A stretch of DNA of 64,000 bases from contig CATOTF010000002.1 of the NCBI GenBank assembly GCA_951813045.1, positions 3,224,001 to 3,288,000 of the forward strand, in the 5' to 3' direction. The stretch is from an uncultured Rhizobiaceae bacterium. Lineage in GTDB: Bacteria > Pseudomonadota > Alphaproteobacteria > Rhizobiales > Rhizobiaceae. The position numbers and the translations under genes are program-made. Position 1 is the first letter of the stretch. Every line of letters starts with the position of its first letter. The notes beneath the pieces are model-generated. The model did no database searches. It was not told the origin of the DNA and saw only the letters and a program-made list of their open reading frames with translations. Below are positions 1 to 8,955 of this stretch, one piece after another.

Positions 1-1062
1 GCCATAAGCCAAGCGCGCGCCATATCCCATCAGCAGACCGCCAACCACAGCGGTGGCGACATCTTTGAAACTGAGCCGCAAAAGCGGCGCGAATTTACCG
101 GCAAGCGAAGCCGCCGCCATGGCGCCGAAGATCAGGCCGAAATTCATGATTGATGTTGAATTGGCAAAAACACTGCGATCAAGAGAACGCGCCCGACCGC
201 CGCTCCAATAGGGCCAGGAAACTACATCCATGCCCGCAAATGTCGCGATCTTCGCGCCCCAAAGGGCGAATGCCGATGTGATTCCCCATGGTCTGCCGAG
301 GGTCAAAATGGTCGCGACACTCACGAACACCAGCGCCAATATGCCCAATGTGTGGGACCACGGACCACCCAGAAAGGAGCCTGTTTCCCGCCGGTTTTCC
401 AGCGAGCCGTGGGCTGATAATTCAATACGCTTGCTCAACCAATAGACCGTGCCGGTGATAGCGAATATTACACCAAGCGCCCCGAACGCGCCAAATTCCC
501 TGATAAACGAAAAACTACCGAACCGGGGCAGCCCCGCCCATGCGGGCAAGTTCCACGTACCAATGAGAGAGCCCACAATAAATGCTGCCAGCGTAATCAA
601 CATGCGGCTGCTTCCGCCGCCGACGGTGAACAGGGTGCCTGATCCACAGCCGCCGCCCAATTGCATTCCCATGCCGAAGATGAAACTGCCAACCATAGCA
701 GTCACCCCGAAAGGTAAAACCCAGGCGCCACTTCGAAGGCCCCATTCGGCAAATGGTGCACCCCAGGCAATAATAGGAAAAGTTAGTAAACAGGCACCAG
801 CCAGAAGCATCATTTGGGCGCGTAACCCCTGTCCACGACGCTCCGTGACAATGCGTCGCCACGCGGCGGTGAACCCAAATGCCGCGTGATAAAGGCCAAA
901 TCCACCGATTAATCCGATAAAAGTGGCAAATACATACCGGAAACCGCCAAATTGCGAGGCCAATCCAGCAACAATGACAAAGCCGATCAGAGATATCGCC
1001 AATGGCATTTGGGGTGGTAAAGTCAGTTTACCATCATGTGCCCAGGTCGCCGTTCTAGCCAT
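1..1062 (-). CDS. YeeE/YedE family sulfur (thiosulfate-type) transporter, 3' end cut by window edge
   Basis: A polytopic inner-membrane protein of the YeeE/YedE (TsuA-like) family, whose members move thiosulfate or related sulfur compounds. The reading frame is open for 354 codons from an ATG at 1062 (MARTATWAHDGK) to the window edge with no stop, so the C-terminus is missing. Glycine-rich hydrophobic segments run throughout. The family hallmark is the Cys loop GMQLGGGCGSGTLF, roughly residues 142-155. A second hallmark, STSIMNFGLIFGAMAAASLA, lies towards the C-terminal end, and the frame leaves the window in LLMGYGARLAYG, just before the second conserved Cys motif expected in this family. 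It is transcribed divergently from the TPR gene at 1224. The substrate is inferred from the family only. Confidence 0.85.
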   Translation of the reverse strand, partial: MARTATWAHDGKLTLPPQMPLAISLIGFVIVAGLASQFGGFRYVFATFIGLIGGFGLYHAAFGFTAAWRRIVTERRGQGLRAQMMLLAGACLLTFPIIAWGAPFAEWGLRSGAWVLPFGVTAMVGSFIFGMGMQLGGGCGSGTLFTVGGGSSRMLITLAAFIVGSLIGTWNLPAWAGLPRFGSFSFIREFGAFGALGVIFAITGTVYWLSKRIELSAHGSLENRRETGSFLGGPWSHTLGILALVFVSVATILTLGRPWGITSAFALWGAKIATFAGMDVVSWPYWSGGRARSLDRSVFANSTSIMNFGLIFGAMAAASLAGKFAPLLRLSFKDVATAVVGGLLMGYGARLAYG

Positions 1063-1115
1063 TCTTCATCACCATAAATAACTGGTCCGTGAGATGGTAA
1101 CTTTTGCCATATTTA

Positions 1116-1164
1116 TGACACTTGTGAAGTCAAATGAATCACCCTTGGCATCACACAAATGTCA
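1116..1164. repeat. Imperfect inverted repeat in the divergent YeeE / TPR promoter region
   Basis: TGACACTTGTG (1116-1126) and CACAAATGTCA (1154-1164) are inverted copies with 10 of 11 positions matching and a 27-base spacer. The pair sits in the only non-coding stretch between two divergent genes. It could be a regulator site. No regulator gene is adjacent, so this is positional inference. Confidence 0.35.
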
Positions 1165-1223
1165 CGAGGGTTTATTTGCTGCTAGCCTTATGAAATGCTG
1201 ACTACTTTTTCAGATTGTCCCGA

Positions 1224-2618
1224 ATGAGAAATAACTTGATGAATACACGCGATGACCTATTCGGCTGTCCAGTTACGCTTAGTGCCGAAGGCGATTTAGA
1301 AGCCTGGAATAACACCCAGTTAGGGTTCCTGGCCCACGCAGCTGTAACCCCCCAACATTTGGGAACCACAATTGAAAGCGACCCCGGTTTCGCTCTGCCA
1401 ATCATCTGTAAGGGTTTGTTTTCGCTACTTCTTGGCCGCCGCGAGCTTGCTATGGTCGCCTTGGAAGCGGAACAGCAGGCCAGTGGGCTGGTTGCCCAAC
1501 GGCCCGTATCCCATCGTGAAATGGAATTTCTCGGTGCCCTGCACGATTGGAATTCCGGTTACCCGAGCAAGGCGGGCGACCGTTTAGATCGCCTTATGGC
1601 CGTCAATCCGAAAGATGCGTTGGCCATGAAGCTGGTCCAGGCCATCCGGTTTACGCTTGGCGATGCGCAGGGCATGCGCTCATCCATCGAAAGCGTTATT
1701 CCGCACCTGAACCAGGATAATCACGCATACGGTTATGCGCTTGGCTGCCACGCCTTCACGCTGGAGGAGACCGGCGAATATGCCTTGGCCGAAAGGATTG
1801 GCCGAGAAGGTGTTTTACACAGTTCGGATGACGCGTGGGGCCTCCACGCTGTCGCCCATGTCTACGATATGACGAATGACACGGATAAAGGCATAGACTG
1901 GTTGCAAAACCGCACCAGCGCCTGGGCCCACTGCAACAACTTCAGCTACCATGTGTGGTGGCATCTGGCACTGATGCACCTCGACCGCGGAGAAATCGAT
2001 GCTGTTATGGCGCTCTATGACGATAAAATTCGTCACGAGAAGACCGACGATTATCGTGACATTTCAAATGGCGCATCACTGCTGTCCCGCCTGGAGTTAG
2101 AAGGGCACGACGTTGGTGATCGCTGGGAAGAACTGGCTGACCTGTCTGAAAACCGCACCGATGACGGATGCCTGGCCTTTGCCGATCTCCATTACATGCT
2201 CTCACTTATTGGTGGGGATCGAAAAGGCGCCGTTAGTTCCCTTTTGGGCCGAATGCGCAAGGATGCAGCAACAGAAGCGGGTGAGATGGACATTATCATG
2301 AAGCACCCCGGCCTCAGCGCTGCGGAAGGTCTGGAAGCATTTGGAGAGGGCAATTTTACAACAGCATTCCGCCATCTGGCAGGTGCCCGTGACGGCATGC
2401 AAAATATCGGTGGCAGCCACGCTCAAAGGGATGTATTTGAAAGACTAACAATTGAAGCCGCTCTTCGCGGTGGATATTTCGACGCGGCCGAACGGTTCCT
2501 GCAAAACCGCACGCAAAGACGCGCCGGTAATATCGATAGATTTGCAAGCCTGCGCATGGATGAACTGGCTAAACAGAGAAATAACGCCTGCGGTGTCCAT
2601 TCGGTACCTGCAGAGTAA
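1224..2618 (+). CDS. TTC38-like tetratricopeptide repeat protein
   Basis: A soluble helical-repeat protein of 464 aa resembling the TTC38 family (TPR protein 38), which is about this length in bacteria. Family-like stretches are GLHAVAHVYDMTN near residue 210 and FSYHVWWHLALMHLDRGE near 240. The biochemical role of bacterial members is not established, and I infer none. No signal peptide or membrane segment is visible. The start is uncertain. A TTG at 1215 extends the frame, but ATG 1224 is preferred and ATG 1239 (MNTRDDLFG) is also possible. None has a strong ribosome binding site. The gene stands alone, divergent from the YeeE gene and about 90 bases upstream of opgC. Confidence 0.8.
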   Translation: MRNNLMNTRDDLFGCPVTLSAEGDLEAWNNTQLGFLAHAAVTPQHLGTTIESDPGFALPIICKGLFSLLLGRRELAMVALEAEQQASGLVAQRPVSHREMEFLGALHDWNSGYPSKAGDRLDRLMAVNPKDALAMKLVQAIRFTLGDAQGMRSSIESVIPHLNQDNHAYGYALGCHAFTLEETGEYALAERIGREGVLHSSDDAWGLHAVAHVYDMTNDTDKGIDWLQNRTSAWAHCNNFSYHVWWHLALMHLDRGEIDAVMALYDDKIRHEKTDDYRDISNGASLLSRLELEGHDVGDRWEELADLSENRTDDGCLAFADLHYMLSLIGGDRKGAVSSLLGRMRKDAATEAGEMDIIMKHPGLSAAEGLEAFGEGNFTTAFRHLAGARDGMQNIGGSHAQRDVFERLTIEAALRGGYFDAAERFLQNRTQRRAGNIDRFASLRMDELAKQRNNACGVHSVPAE

Positions 2619-2711
2619 TTTTAGTTTTATATCTCCGGAATTTGCCGGTAATACATAATTCGTGGAACCGGGGCAGGCTCCTGAAATTATTTCAATTTGC
2701 GAGAACGGATA

Positions 2712-3986
2712 ATGTCGAATACGGCGATTAAGAAAACGGTACGCGACCCGCGACTGGACTTCTTTCGCGGTATCGCCATGTTCGTTATTTTCATCGCCCA
2801 CACCCCCCGCGACTTTTGGGCGCTTTGGATACCGGCCCGTTTCGGGTTTTCAGACGCCACAGAGACCTTTGTCTTTTGCTCCGGCATGGCGTCAGCCATT
2901 GCTTTTGGAGCGGTGTTTCAAAAACGCGGCTGGTTGATGGGCACTGCACGAATCGTCTTCAGGGTCTGGCAGGTCTATTGGGCCCATATTGCCCTGTTTT
3001 TCACAGTTTTATTGCTGCTTACGGCATTAGATCAAGCGGGTGTATTTACGAGTGACAACTGGAACAAATCCTATGTTGGTGCACTCAATCTAAAGCATTT
3101 TTACACGAAGACGCCGGATCTGGTGATCGGCATGTTTACACTGACTTATGTGCCGAATTATTTTGATATTCTGCCCATGTACCTGGTCATCCTGGCGCTG
3201 GTTCCCATCGTGATGGGCCTTGAACGTATTTCACTTTGGGCAGTTGCAACATTTGTAATCGGTACTTGGGTGATCGCCAATTTACCACTTTTCGGCGGCC
3301 CACTGTTAAACTTCCCCGCAGAACCTTGGTCGCAACGCCGCTGGTTCTTCAATCCACTTGGCTGGCAATTGGTCTTCTTCACCGGGTTCGCTTTCATGCG
3401 TGGGTGGATCAAGCCTCCCCCTGTCCGCAAAGATTTAATCTGGCTGGCGATTGCGATTGTGGTGATCTCCCTGCCCTTTGCATATTTTAGAATATACAAC
3501 GCCAAGCCCGGTTACGTGCTCTATACGGAATTGTCACCCTGGTTTAAAGAACAACGGGCCGACATCGCGTTATTGAGGGGGAAATCGCAATTCGGAATTT
3601 TCCGCTATGTACATTTCTTGGCGACGGCTTATCTTGCGTGGATTGCAGTCGGCCCACTTGGCTCACGAATTAAAGATTGGGGCAAAGCTCAGTTCGTCGT
3701 CGACATAATCCGCAAGGTTGGTCAGCAATCGCTCGCTGTGTTTGTTGCTTCACTCGTTGTTGCGCAATCAGTTGGCATTATCTTCAAAATGTTTGGAACC
3801 CATTGGGCCATCGTTGCATTTGGCAATCTTTTGGGTTTTGCAGCACTTATCGCAGTGGCATACAGTGTGGCCTGGTTCAAATCTCAACCATGGCGGCAAC
3901 AAAAGGTGATCGAACCCTCCAGCCCCCCGTCACATTCCGGTGCTTCTACATTCCCAAGCGGCGTACCGGCTGGAAAGATTGACTGA
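2712..3986 (+). CDS. opgC: OpgC-family membrane acyltransferase for periplasmic glucans
   Basis: OpgC-family proteins are inner-membrane enzymes that transfer acyl groups, typically succinyl, onto osmoregulated periplasmic glucans. The protein is 424 aa with about ten hydrophobic segments and opens with the family motif RDPRLDFFRGIAMFVIFIAH near residues 12-31, followed by FGFSDATETFVFCSG. ATG 2712 is chosen because GAGAACGG lies just upstream; an in-frame TTG at 2697 is less likely. The C-terminal 40 residues are polar and probably cytoplasmic. It is the first gene of opgC-opgG-opgH: opgG begins 4 bases after the opgC stop and opgH overlaps opgG. This context makes the glucan assignment much firmer than sequence likeness alone. 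The acyl donor is not deducible. Confidence 0.88.
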   Translation: MSNTAIKKTVRDPRLDFFRGIAMFVIFIAHTPRDFWALWIPARFGFSDATETFVFCSGMASAIAFGAVFQKRGWLMGTARIVFRVWQVYWAHIALFFTVLLLLTALDQAGVFTSDNWNKSYVGALNLKHFYTKTPDLVIGMFTLTYVPNYFDILPMYLVILALVPIVMGLERISLWAVATFVIGTWVIANLPLFGGPLLNFPAEPWSQRRWFFNPLGWQLVFFTGFAFMRGWIKPPPVRKDLIWLAIAIVVISLPFAYFRIYNAKPGYVLYTELSPWFKEQRADIALLRGKSQFGIFRYVHFLATAYLAWIAVGPLGSRIKDWGKAQFVVDIIRKVGQQSLAVFVASLVVAQSVGIIFKMFGTHWAIVAFGNLLGFAALIAVAYSVAWFKSQPWRQQKVIEPSSPPSHSGASTFPSGVPAGKID

Positions 3987-3990
3987 ACCG

Positions 3991-5544
3991 ATGATTGATA
4001 GACGTACATTCATCTCTTCACTTGCAGCTCTTGGGGGATTAAGTGCGGCATCTCCCATGTCACCCGCATTTGCCGGCAAACTCAAGGAACCACCTGCGGC
4101 CAAGATGAAACTGGGAGAGGCTTCGCCATTTACAAGTCAAACGGTAATTGACAAGGCAAAACAACTTTCTCAATCGGATTACCAAGCACCGGTGAAAATC
4201 CCCAAAGAGTGGATTAATCTCACCTATGACCAATACAAGGGTATAAACTTCAACCACAAGTCAGCCCTATGGGGTGATACCAACAAACCCTATTGGTTAG
4301 AGTTCTTCGCACCTGGTCTCTATTTCCCGTCGCCAATTGCTATCTCAGTTTTTCAAGGGGATGAAGCTCGGCCTGTTCTTTTCTCCAAAGACGTATTTCG
4401 CCTCGCCCACCTCGTGCCTGACCTTCCCGTCGACGAAACGCTTGGATATTCAGGATTTCGGGTTCGAACAACCATTAACGACCCTGAACGCCGGGATGAG
4501 TTTGTGGTATTTCAGGGTGCCAGCTATTTCCGCGCGGTCGGTCGTGGACACATTTACGGCCTGTCCGCCCGTGGTCTCGCGCTGAACACTGCAGACCCCG
4601 CCGGGGAAGAATTTCCAGACTTTCGTGAATTCTGGGTTGAAGAAAATAACTCCGGATCACACAGCATCACGATCCACGCACTCATGGATTCCCCAAGTGT
4701 TACAGGCGCCTATCGTTTCACGATAACACCGGGCACCCATACCGAAATGGACGTGGAAGCAGTCCTGTTTCCACGCATTGATCTCAAACATGTAGGAATC
4801 GGTGCTGAAACCAGCATGTTCCTTTTTGATGAAACCAACCGAAATCGTTTCGACGACTTCCGCCCGGCGGTCCATGATACCGATGGCTTGCTCATCGAAA
4901 ATGGCGCGGGTGAAACGCTATGGCGGCAATTGGCCAATCCATTAAGGCTTCAGGTTTCAAGTTTTGTTGACGACAATCCAAAAGGCTTTGGCCTGCTACA
5001 ACGTCCTCGCAAATTCGCCGATTATGCGGACCTTGAAGCCCGGTACCATAAACGGCCTGGCCTTTGGGTTGTGCCCGGAGAAAACTGGGGCAGAGGTTCG
5101 GTAACCCTTGTTGAAATTCCCGCAGACCGTGAAATTTACGACAATATAGTCGCCTATTGGCGGCCTCGCGAATCTTTACTGGCCGGTAAGGAACACCGTT
5201 TCTCGTACCGCCTTTACTGGTGCGACGAACCACCGGTACTTTCCAAAATGCCTAAAGTGATAAACACTCGAATGGGGAAACGTTTCTCCGGCGGGCGCCT
5301 GGTTACGATCGATTTTACCCGCACGGATATGTTGCCTAAGGACATTGAAAAAATTGGCAACCACGTTGGATCCAATGGTGCACGTGTTACCGAGGGAATA
5401 TTACAAGAAAACCCGGAAACAGGCGGCATCAGATTGGCTTTCACCTTCTACCCCAAAAACCGAAGGGCCGTCGAACTTCGCGCACAATTGAGATATAAGG
5501 ATAGAATGGCGTCAGAAGTCTGGTTATATCGGTGGACCGCCTAA
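3991..5544 (+). CDS. opgG: Periplasmic glucan biosynthesis protein OpgG/OpgD family, Tat-exported
   Basis: A periplasmic protein of 517 aa (E. coli OpgG is about 511 aa) required for glucan backbone processing or branching. The N-terminus MIDRRTFISSLAALGGLSAA has a twin-arginine motif followed by a hydrophobic stretch and a likely signal peptidase site near AFAG. A Tat signal is a feature of OpgD-type members, so opgD is an alternative name. Family features include DQYKGINFNHKSALWG, FQGASYFRAVGRGHIYGLSA and GENWGRGSVTLVEIPA. An upstream in-frame ATG at 3940 lies inside opgC and would bury the Tat signal, so ATG 3991 is taken. It lies between opgC and opgH; the opgH start codon overlaps this stop (TAATG). 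Confidence 0.92.
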   Translation: MIDRRTFISSLAALGGLSAASPMSPAFAGKLKEPPAAKMKLGEASPFTSQTVIDKAKQLSQSDYQAPVKIPKEWINLTYDQYKGINFNHKSALWGDTNKPYWLEFFAPGLYFPSPIAISVFQGDEARPVLFSKDVFRLAHLVPDLPVDETLGYSGFRVRTTINDPERRDEFVVFQGASYFRAVGRGHIYGLSARGLALNTADPAGEEFPDFREFWVEENNSGSHSITIHALMDSPSVTGAYRFTITPGTHTEMDVEAVLFPRIDLKHVGIGAETSMFLFDETNRNRFDDFRPAVHDTDGLLIENGAGETLWRQLANPLRLQVSSFVDDNPKGFGLLQRPRKFADYADLEARYHKRPGLWVVPGENWGRGSVTLVEIPADREIYDNIVAYWRPRESLLAGKEHRFSYRLYWCDEPPVLSKMPKVINTRMGKRFSGGRLVTIDFTRTDMLPKDIEKIGNHVGSNGARVTEGILQENPETGGIRLAFTFYPKNRRAVELRAQLRYKDRMASEVWLYRWTA

Positions 5545-7391
5545 TGAGCCAAAAGTCCAAAACGCCGATAGCCATGCCAGATATGTCCCCGATGGTAATG
5601 CTTGATCAGGACCTAACCAGGCCATTCCATGACCCGGATTCAAAAGCCCCGTCACCGTTGGCTTGCACCGTTCTATTTCGCTGGCTAACATTTTTACCGG
5701 CAATCGGCACGACATTGGCTCTGGTTCTGGTGTTTTCCGATTGGTTCAGAAAAGACGGATTTCTGACAACAGAAATTATCATGCTGATACTGGTTGGGTT
5801 TTCCGCATTCTGGATTGCCCTATCAGTGGCTGCCGCAACAATTGGGTTGCTAGCTCCGCGCAAGGATCCCCGTGCCCGGCAATCCACAGTGTCCGAATCC
5901 CTAAATATCGCTTTGACAGTACCCATATATAATGAAGACCCTGACGCTGTGATCTCTCGCATACGTGCGATGCGCGATGACCTTAGTAACACAAAGACCA
6001 ATCACAGGTTTGCTATTTTCATCCTCAGCGACACCCGCGACGAAGAAATATCCGAACGCGAATGGGAGTTATTCGAACCGGTAACACGTTCCACCGACAC
6101 AAGTGGGCCGGAAGTGTATTATCGCAGAAGACAAAATAATACAGAACGTAAGACTGGGAATCTGCGCGACTGGATTGAAAACTGGGGTGGTGACTGGGAT
6201 TGTTTCATCACATTAGACGCCGACAGTCTGATGTCTGCCCGTACAATCACCAGACTAGCCGATGAGATAAGCGACAGGTCGGAGGTTGCCCTATTACAAT
6301 CGATACCCCGTTTGATGGGCGCACAAACCATATTCTCCAGAGTTCAACAATTTGCCAATAATATTTATGGCCACGTGCTAGCCGACGGATTGGAACGCTG
6401 GTCTGGTCATGATGGTAATTATTGGGGCCACAATGCGATTATCCGTACCAAGGCATTTGCAACATGCGCAGGCCTACCGCGCCTGCAAGGAACTGGTGCA
6501 TTAGGTGGCACCATTAAAAGTCATGACTTCGTTGAAGCGGCACTCCTGCGTCGCGCCGGCTGGTCTGTGCGACTGCTTCCTGACCTGCAGGAAAGTTACG
6601 AAGAAACTCCGCAGACACTGGTCGATTATGTTCTGCGTGATCGACGCTGGTGCCAGGGGAACCTCCAACACCTTCGTTTGATTTCCATGCCTGGGCTGAA
6701 AGCTGCCTCACGCTTCCACATGCTCCAAGGCGCAATGGCCTACATAGCGTCGGTCGTCTGGTTCCTGCTGCTGATTGTTTGGGCGCTAATGGGACGAAGT
6801 GAAAACGATAACGTATTCAGGTACTTTACAGACACCAATCCTTTATTCCCAAATTGGCCGGAAATGGATATCGTGAGCCGCGCTGTCATATTGGGCTTCA
6901 TGTTGGGAATGCTCCTAATTCCCAAATTATTCGGAATATTACGCACAATTTTGCGGGACCCCACTCTCTCAAGCAAAGGCGGGCGTTTGCATTTTGCCTT
7001 TTCAGCGTTTTCAGAAATTATTCTCTCGTTCATGCTCGCCCCCATATTGATGGTTCAACACATGTCTGCAGTCTTTCGGACCATCATGGGGCTGGATGCA
7101 GGTTGGTCGCCACAAAACCGGTCATCCGGCTATCACCGGATAACAACGTTATTGAGGTTTCATGCCATCGAATCCTTCGTCGGCCTGTTGCTGACTATCG
7201 GGATAGCATTGGGTGTAATTTCCCTTTGGCTGGTGCCAATCGCATTAAGCTTGATAATGGCGGTACCAATTTCCTGGGTATTTGGGCAAAAGTTGACCAA
7301 ACGCAAAAACCTATCCGCTTGGCTTGAAACGGAAGAAGCGATGTCGCCTTCTCCCATCATTGTGTCGGTCCGATCAAAAGCGTTGGCTTGA
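5544..7391 (+). CDS. opgH: Glucans biosynthesis glucosyltransferase OpgH (GT2 family)
   Basis: An inner-membrane GT2 glucosyltransferase that makes the beta-glucan backbone from UDP-glucose. It is 615 aa, within the short range of alphaproteobacterial OpgH and much shorter than the 847-aa E. coli protein. Two membrane segments precede the catalytic domain. Catalytic motifs are visible: TVPIYNEDP, the metal-binding LDADS (near residue 222), GHNAIIR, SHDFVEAA, and the processive-type DRRWCQGN (near 364). C-terminal membrane segments follow (AYIASVVWFLLLIVWALM and further helices). ATG 5544 overlaps the opgG stop by one base, indicating translational coupling. A longer in-frame start at 5532 is unlikely. 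Confidence 0.95.
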   Translation: MSQKSKTPIAMPDMSPMVMLDQDLTRPFHDPDSKAPSPLACTVLFRWLTFLPAIGTTLALVLVFSDWFRKDGFLTTEIIMLILVGFSAFWIALSVAAATIGLLAPRKDPRARQSTVSESLNIALTVPIYNEDPDAVISRIRAMRDDLSNTKTNHRFAIFILSDTRDEEISEREWELFEPVTRSTDTSGPEVYYRRRQNNTERKTGNLRDWIENWGGDWDCFITLDADSLMSARTITRLADEISDRSEVALLQSIPRLMGAQTIFSRVQQFANNIYGHVLADGLERWSGHDGNYWGHNAIIRTKAFATCAGLPRLQGTGALGGTIKSHDFVEAALLRRAGWSVRLLPDLQESYEETPQTLVDYVLRDRRWCQGNLQHLRLISMPGLKAASRFHMLQGAMAYIASVVWFLLLIVWALMGRSENDNVFRYFTDTNPLFPNWPEMDIVSRAVILGFMLGMLLIPKLFGILRTILRDPTLSSKGGRLHFAFSAFSEIILSFMLAPILMVQHMSAVFRTIMGLDAGWSPQNRSSGYHRITTLLRFHAIESFVGLLLTIGIALGVISLWLVPIALSLIMAVPISWVFGQKLTKRKNLSAWLETEEAMSPSPIIVSVRSKALA

Positions 7392-7444
7392 CGTCAAGCT
7401 GATTGATTTAATGCTCTGACTTGCAGTATGCGAAGCCGGTTAAA

Positions 7445-7669
7445 TCACCTGGTAACAAGCCCATTGAACATGAAATAAATTGGGGCAGATAGCGATACGC
7501 TGATCATCCCGGCAATACCTCTCGCCATTAACGTAACCATTTGATCACCAGCAACAGCTGAAATCGGCAAAGCCAGACTGACCGAAATTGCAATCATAGC
7601 AAAAAGTGCAATCACCACCCGATCTTCCAATTCACCAGCAATCGAATTCACAAACGTTTTGGTTTTCAT
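7445..7669 (-). CDS. Small hypothetical membrane protein
   Basis: A 74-aa protein starting MKTKTFVNSIAGELEDRV with two hydrophobic stretches (VIALFAMIAISVSLALPISA and MISVSLSAPIYFMF). I do not recognise the family. ATG 7669 is preceded at about nine bases by AAGGT, a plausible ribosome binding site. The frame is open upstream to 7801, but that extension runs across the terminal repeat of the IS630 element and is not credible as coding. It is convergent with opgH and its promoter region abuts the insertion sequence, so its expression may have been altered by the insertion. Confidence 0.5.
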   Translation of the reverse strand: MKTKTFVNSIAGELEDRVVIALFAMIAISVSLALPISAVAGDQMVTLMARGIAGMISVSLSAPIYFMFNGLVTR

Positions 7670-7763
7670 GATATGGGTTACCTTGTTTACCCGGGGATTG
7701 TCGCAGCTGGTTGATTTCGACAGTCTTAACGAATGGAAATCCTCGCAATCACACTTAATAATA

Positions 7764-7775
7764 CCAACGGCATTA
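7764..7775. repeat. IS630 left terminal inverted repeat
   Basis: CCAACGGCATTA directly after the TA target dinucleotide at 7762-7763; it matches the right end in inverse orientation at all 12 positions. Confidence 0.9.
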
Positions 7776-7842
7776 TTTTCTGACTCTGTAGGGATTCCCA
7801 AATCGAGTTTGATCTGATTCCTTGTGGCAAAGGAGATTTGCT

Positions 7843-8915
7843 ATGGGATCATCAGTGCCACTTCGGACGGACTTTGATGCCGCCAGCCTGCGCCGGACGA
7901 CCAAGGAATGCAGTGACAACCGACAGATACGCCGGCTGCTTGCGCTTGCCGCAGTCTATGACGGCATGAACCGCACGGAGGCGGCTCGGATTGGCGGGAT
8001 GGATCGTCAAACGTTGCGTGACTGGGTCCATCGTTTCAATGAACTGGGTCCGGACGGTCTGACCAATGCCAAGGGTGCAGGGCGACCGCGCCTGCTGAGT
8101 GATAAGCAGATGCAGGAACTGTCGCTGATTGTCGAAACCGGGCCGGACCGGGAAGTGGATGGCGTGGTTCGTTGGCGACGCATTGATCTGGTACGCGTTA
8201 TTGAGGAACAGTTCGGTATCAAATGCTCCGAGCGGGTGATGTCGGATTATCTGGCACAACTGGGCTTCTCCAACATCTCCGGTCGTCCACAACACCCTGA
8301 GCAGGATGGACGTGTGATCGAAGCGTTCAAAAAAACTTCCCCGACACGCTCGCAGCCCACATAGCTGATCTGCCGCAGAGAACGCCGGTGGAGATCTGGT
8401 TCCAGGACGAAGCGCGCATCGGGCAAAAGAACGGTCAGGTTCGCCTCTGGGCGAGGAAAGGAACCCGTCCCCGGCTGCCCGCCGACCAGCGCTACGACAA
8501 TGCCTATCTGTTCGGTGCGATCTGCCCAAAGCGTGGCACGGGCGCGGCCTTGGTACTGCCCAAAGCCAACACACAAGCAATGCAATTGCATCTCGATGAG
8601 ATCAGCAAATACGTGACCCGCAAGGCCCATGCCGTGATCCTGATGGATCGCGCAAGTTGGCACAGCACCGGCAAACTGGTCGTACCAAAGAATATCACCA
8701 TCATTCTGCTACCTTCGAAGTCACCTGAACTGAACCCGGTCGAGAACATCTGGCAATATCTGAGGTCAAACTATCTCTCAAACCGCGTTTTCAAAGACTA
8801 CACCGCCATCCTTGATGCCGCCTGCGACGCATGGAACGCGCTCATCGACACACCGAAAATCATAACGTCAATCGGAATGAGAGATTGGGCCCATGTCAGA
8901 ACGGTCGAAAATTAA
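7843..8915 (+). CDS. IS630-family transposase made by programmed -1 frameshift
   Basis: A DDE transposase for the surrounding element. The first phase starts at ATG 7843 with AAAGGAG upstream and carries a helix-turn-helix region (GMNRTEAARIGGMDRQTLRD) and a winged-helix-like part; read without shifting it stops at 8364. Seven A residues at 8329-8335 are read as AAA AAA in phase one. A slip of one base back gives KKNFPDTLAAHIADLPQRTP and runs directly into the second phase (EIWFQDEARIGQKN, stop 8915). The joined product is about 357 aa, the usual family length. The acidic triad is present: D in WFQDEARIG, D in ILMDRASWH, E in SPELNPVENIW. Frameshifting on an A run is known in this family, so the element is probably active. 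The stop codon lies inside the right terminal repeat. Confidence 0.9.
8329..8335 (+). other. Slippery heptamer for -1 ribosomal frameshift in the transposase gene
   Basis: A run of seven A residues placed in phase as AAA AAA A at the junction of the two transposase reading phases. A -1 slip joins the two conserved halves without losing conserved sequence. Confidence 0.8.
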
Positions 8916-8924
8916 TGCCGTTGG
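8913..8924. repeat. IS630 right terminal inverted repeat
   Basis: TAATGCCGTTGG immediately before the TA target dinucleotide at 8925-8926; it is the exact inverse of the left end over 12 bases. Confidence 0.9.
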
Positions 8925-8955
8925 TATAATGTTTAAATTTCAGTCCATCAGCCGT

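Larger units (their letters stand above)
7764..8924 (+). mobile_element. IS630-family insertion sequence, complete, about 1.16 kb
   Basis: A complete element of 1,161 bases. Both ends carry the same 12 bases in inverted orientation (CCAACGGCATTA at the left, TAATGCCGTTGG at the right), with partial likeness further inwards (TTTTC). Each end is flanked by TA (7762-7763 and 8925-8926), the target duplication expected for IS630/Tc1-mariner elements. It encodes one transposase in two overlapping phases joined by a -1 frameshift. Its codons look richer in G and C at third positions than the neighbouring genes, consistent with recent arrival. It lies between a small membrane protein gene and the end of the ten-gene operon and does not interrupt a recognisable gene. 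Confidence 0.93.

Noticed and set aside
515-862. Long open frame within the YeeE gene in another phase
   Set aside because: Arg/His/Trp-rich shadow; the true frame on the same strand shows YeeE family motifs from 1062 to the edge.
7386-7399. Perfect 14-base palindrome GCTTGACGTCAAGC over the opgH stop
   Set aside because: No loop and no T-tract, so not a terminator; a palindrome of this length is expected a few times by chance in 64 kb.
7445-7801. A longer 118-codon version of the small membrane protein
   Set aside because: The extra 44 codons cross the IS630 terminal repeat and lack a ribosome binding site; ATG 7669 has AAGGT upstream.
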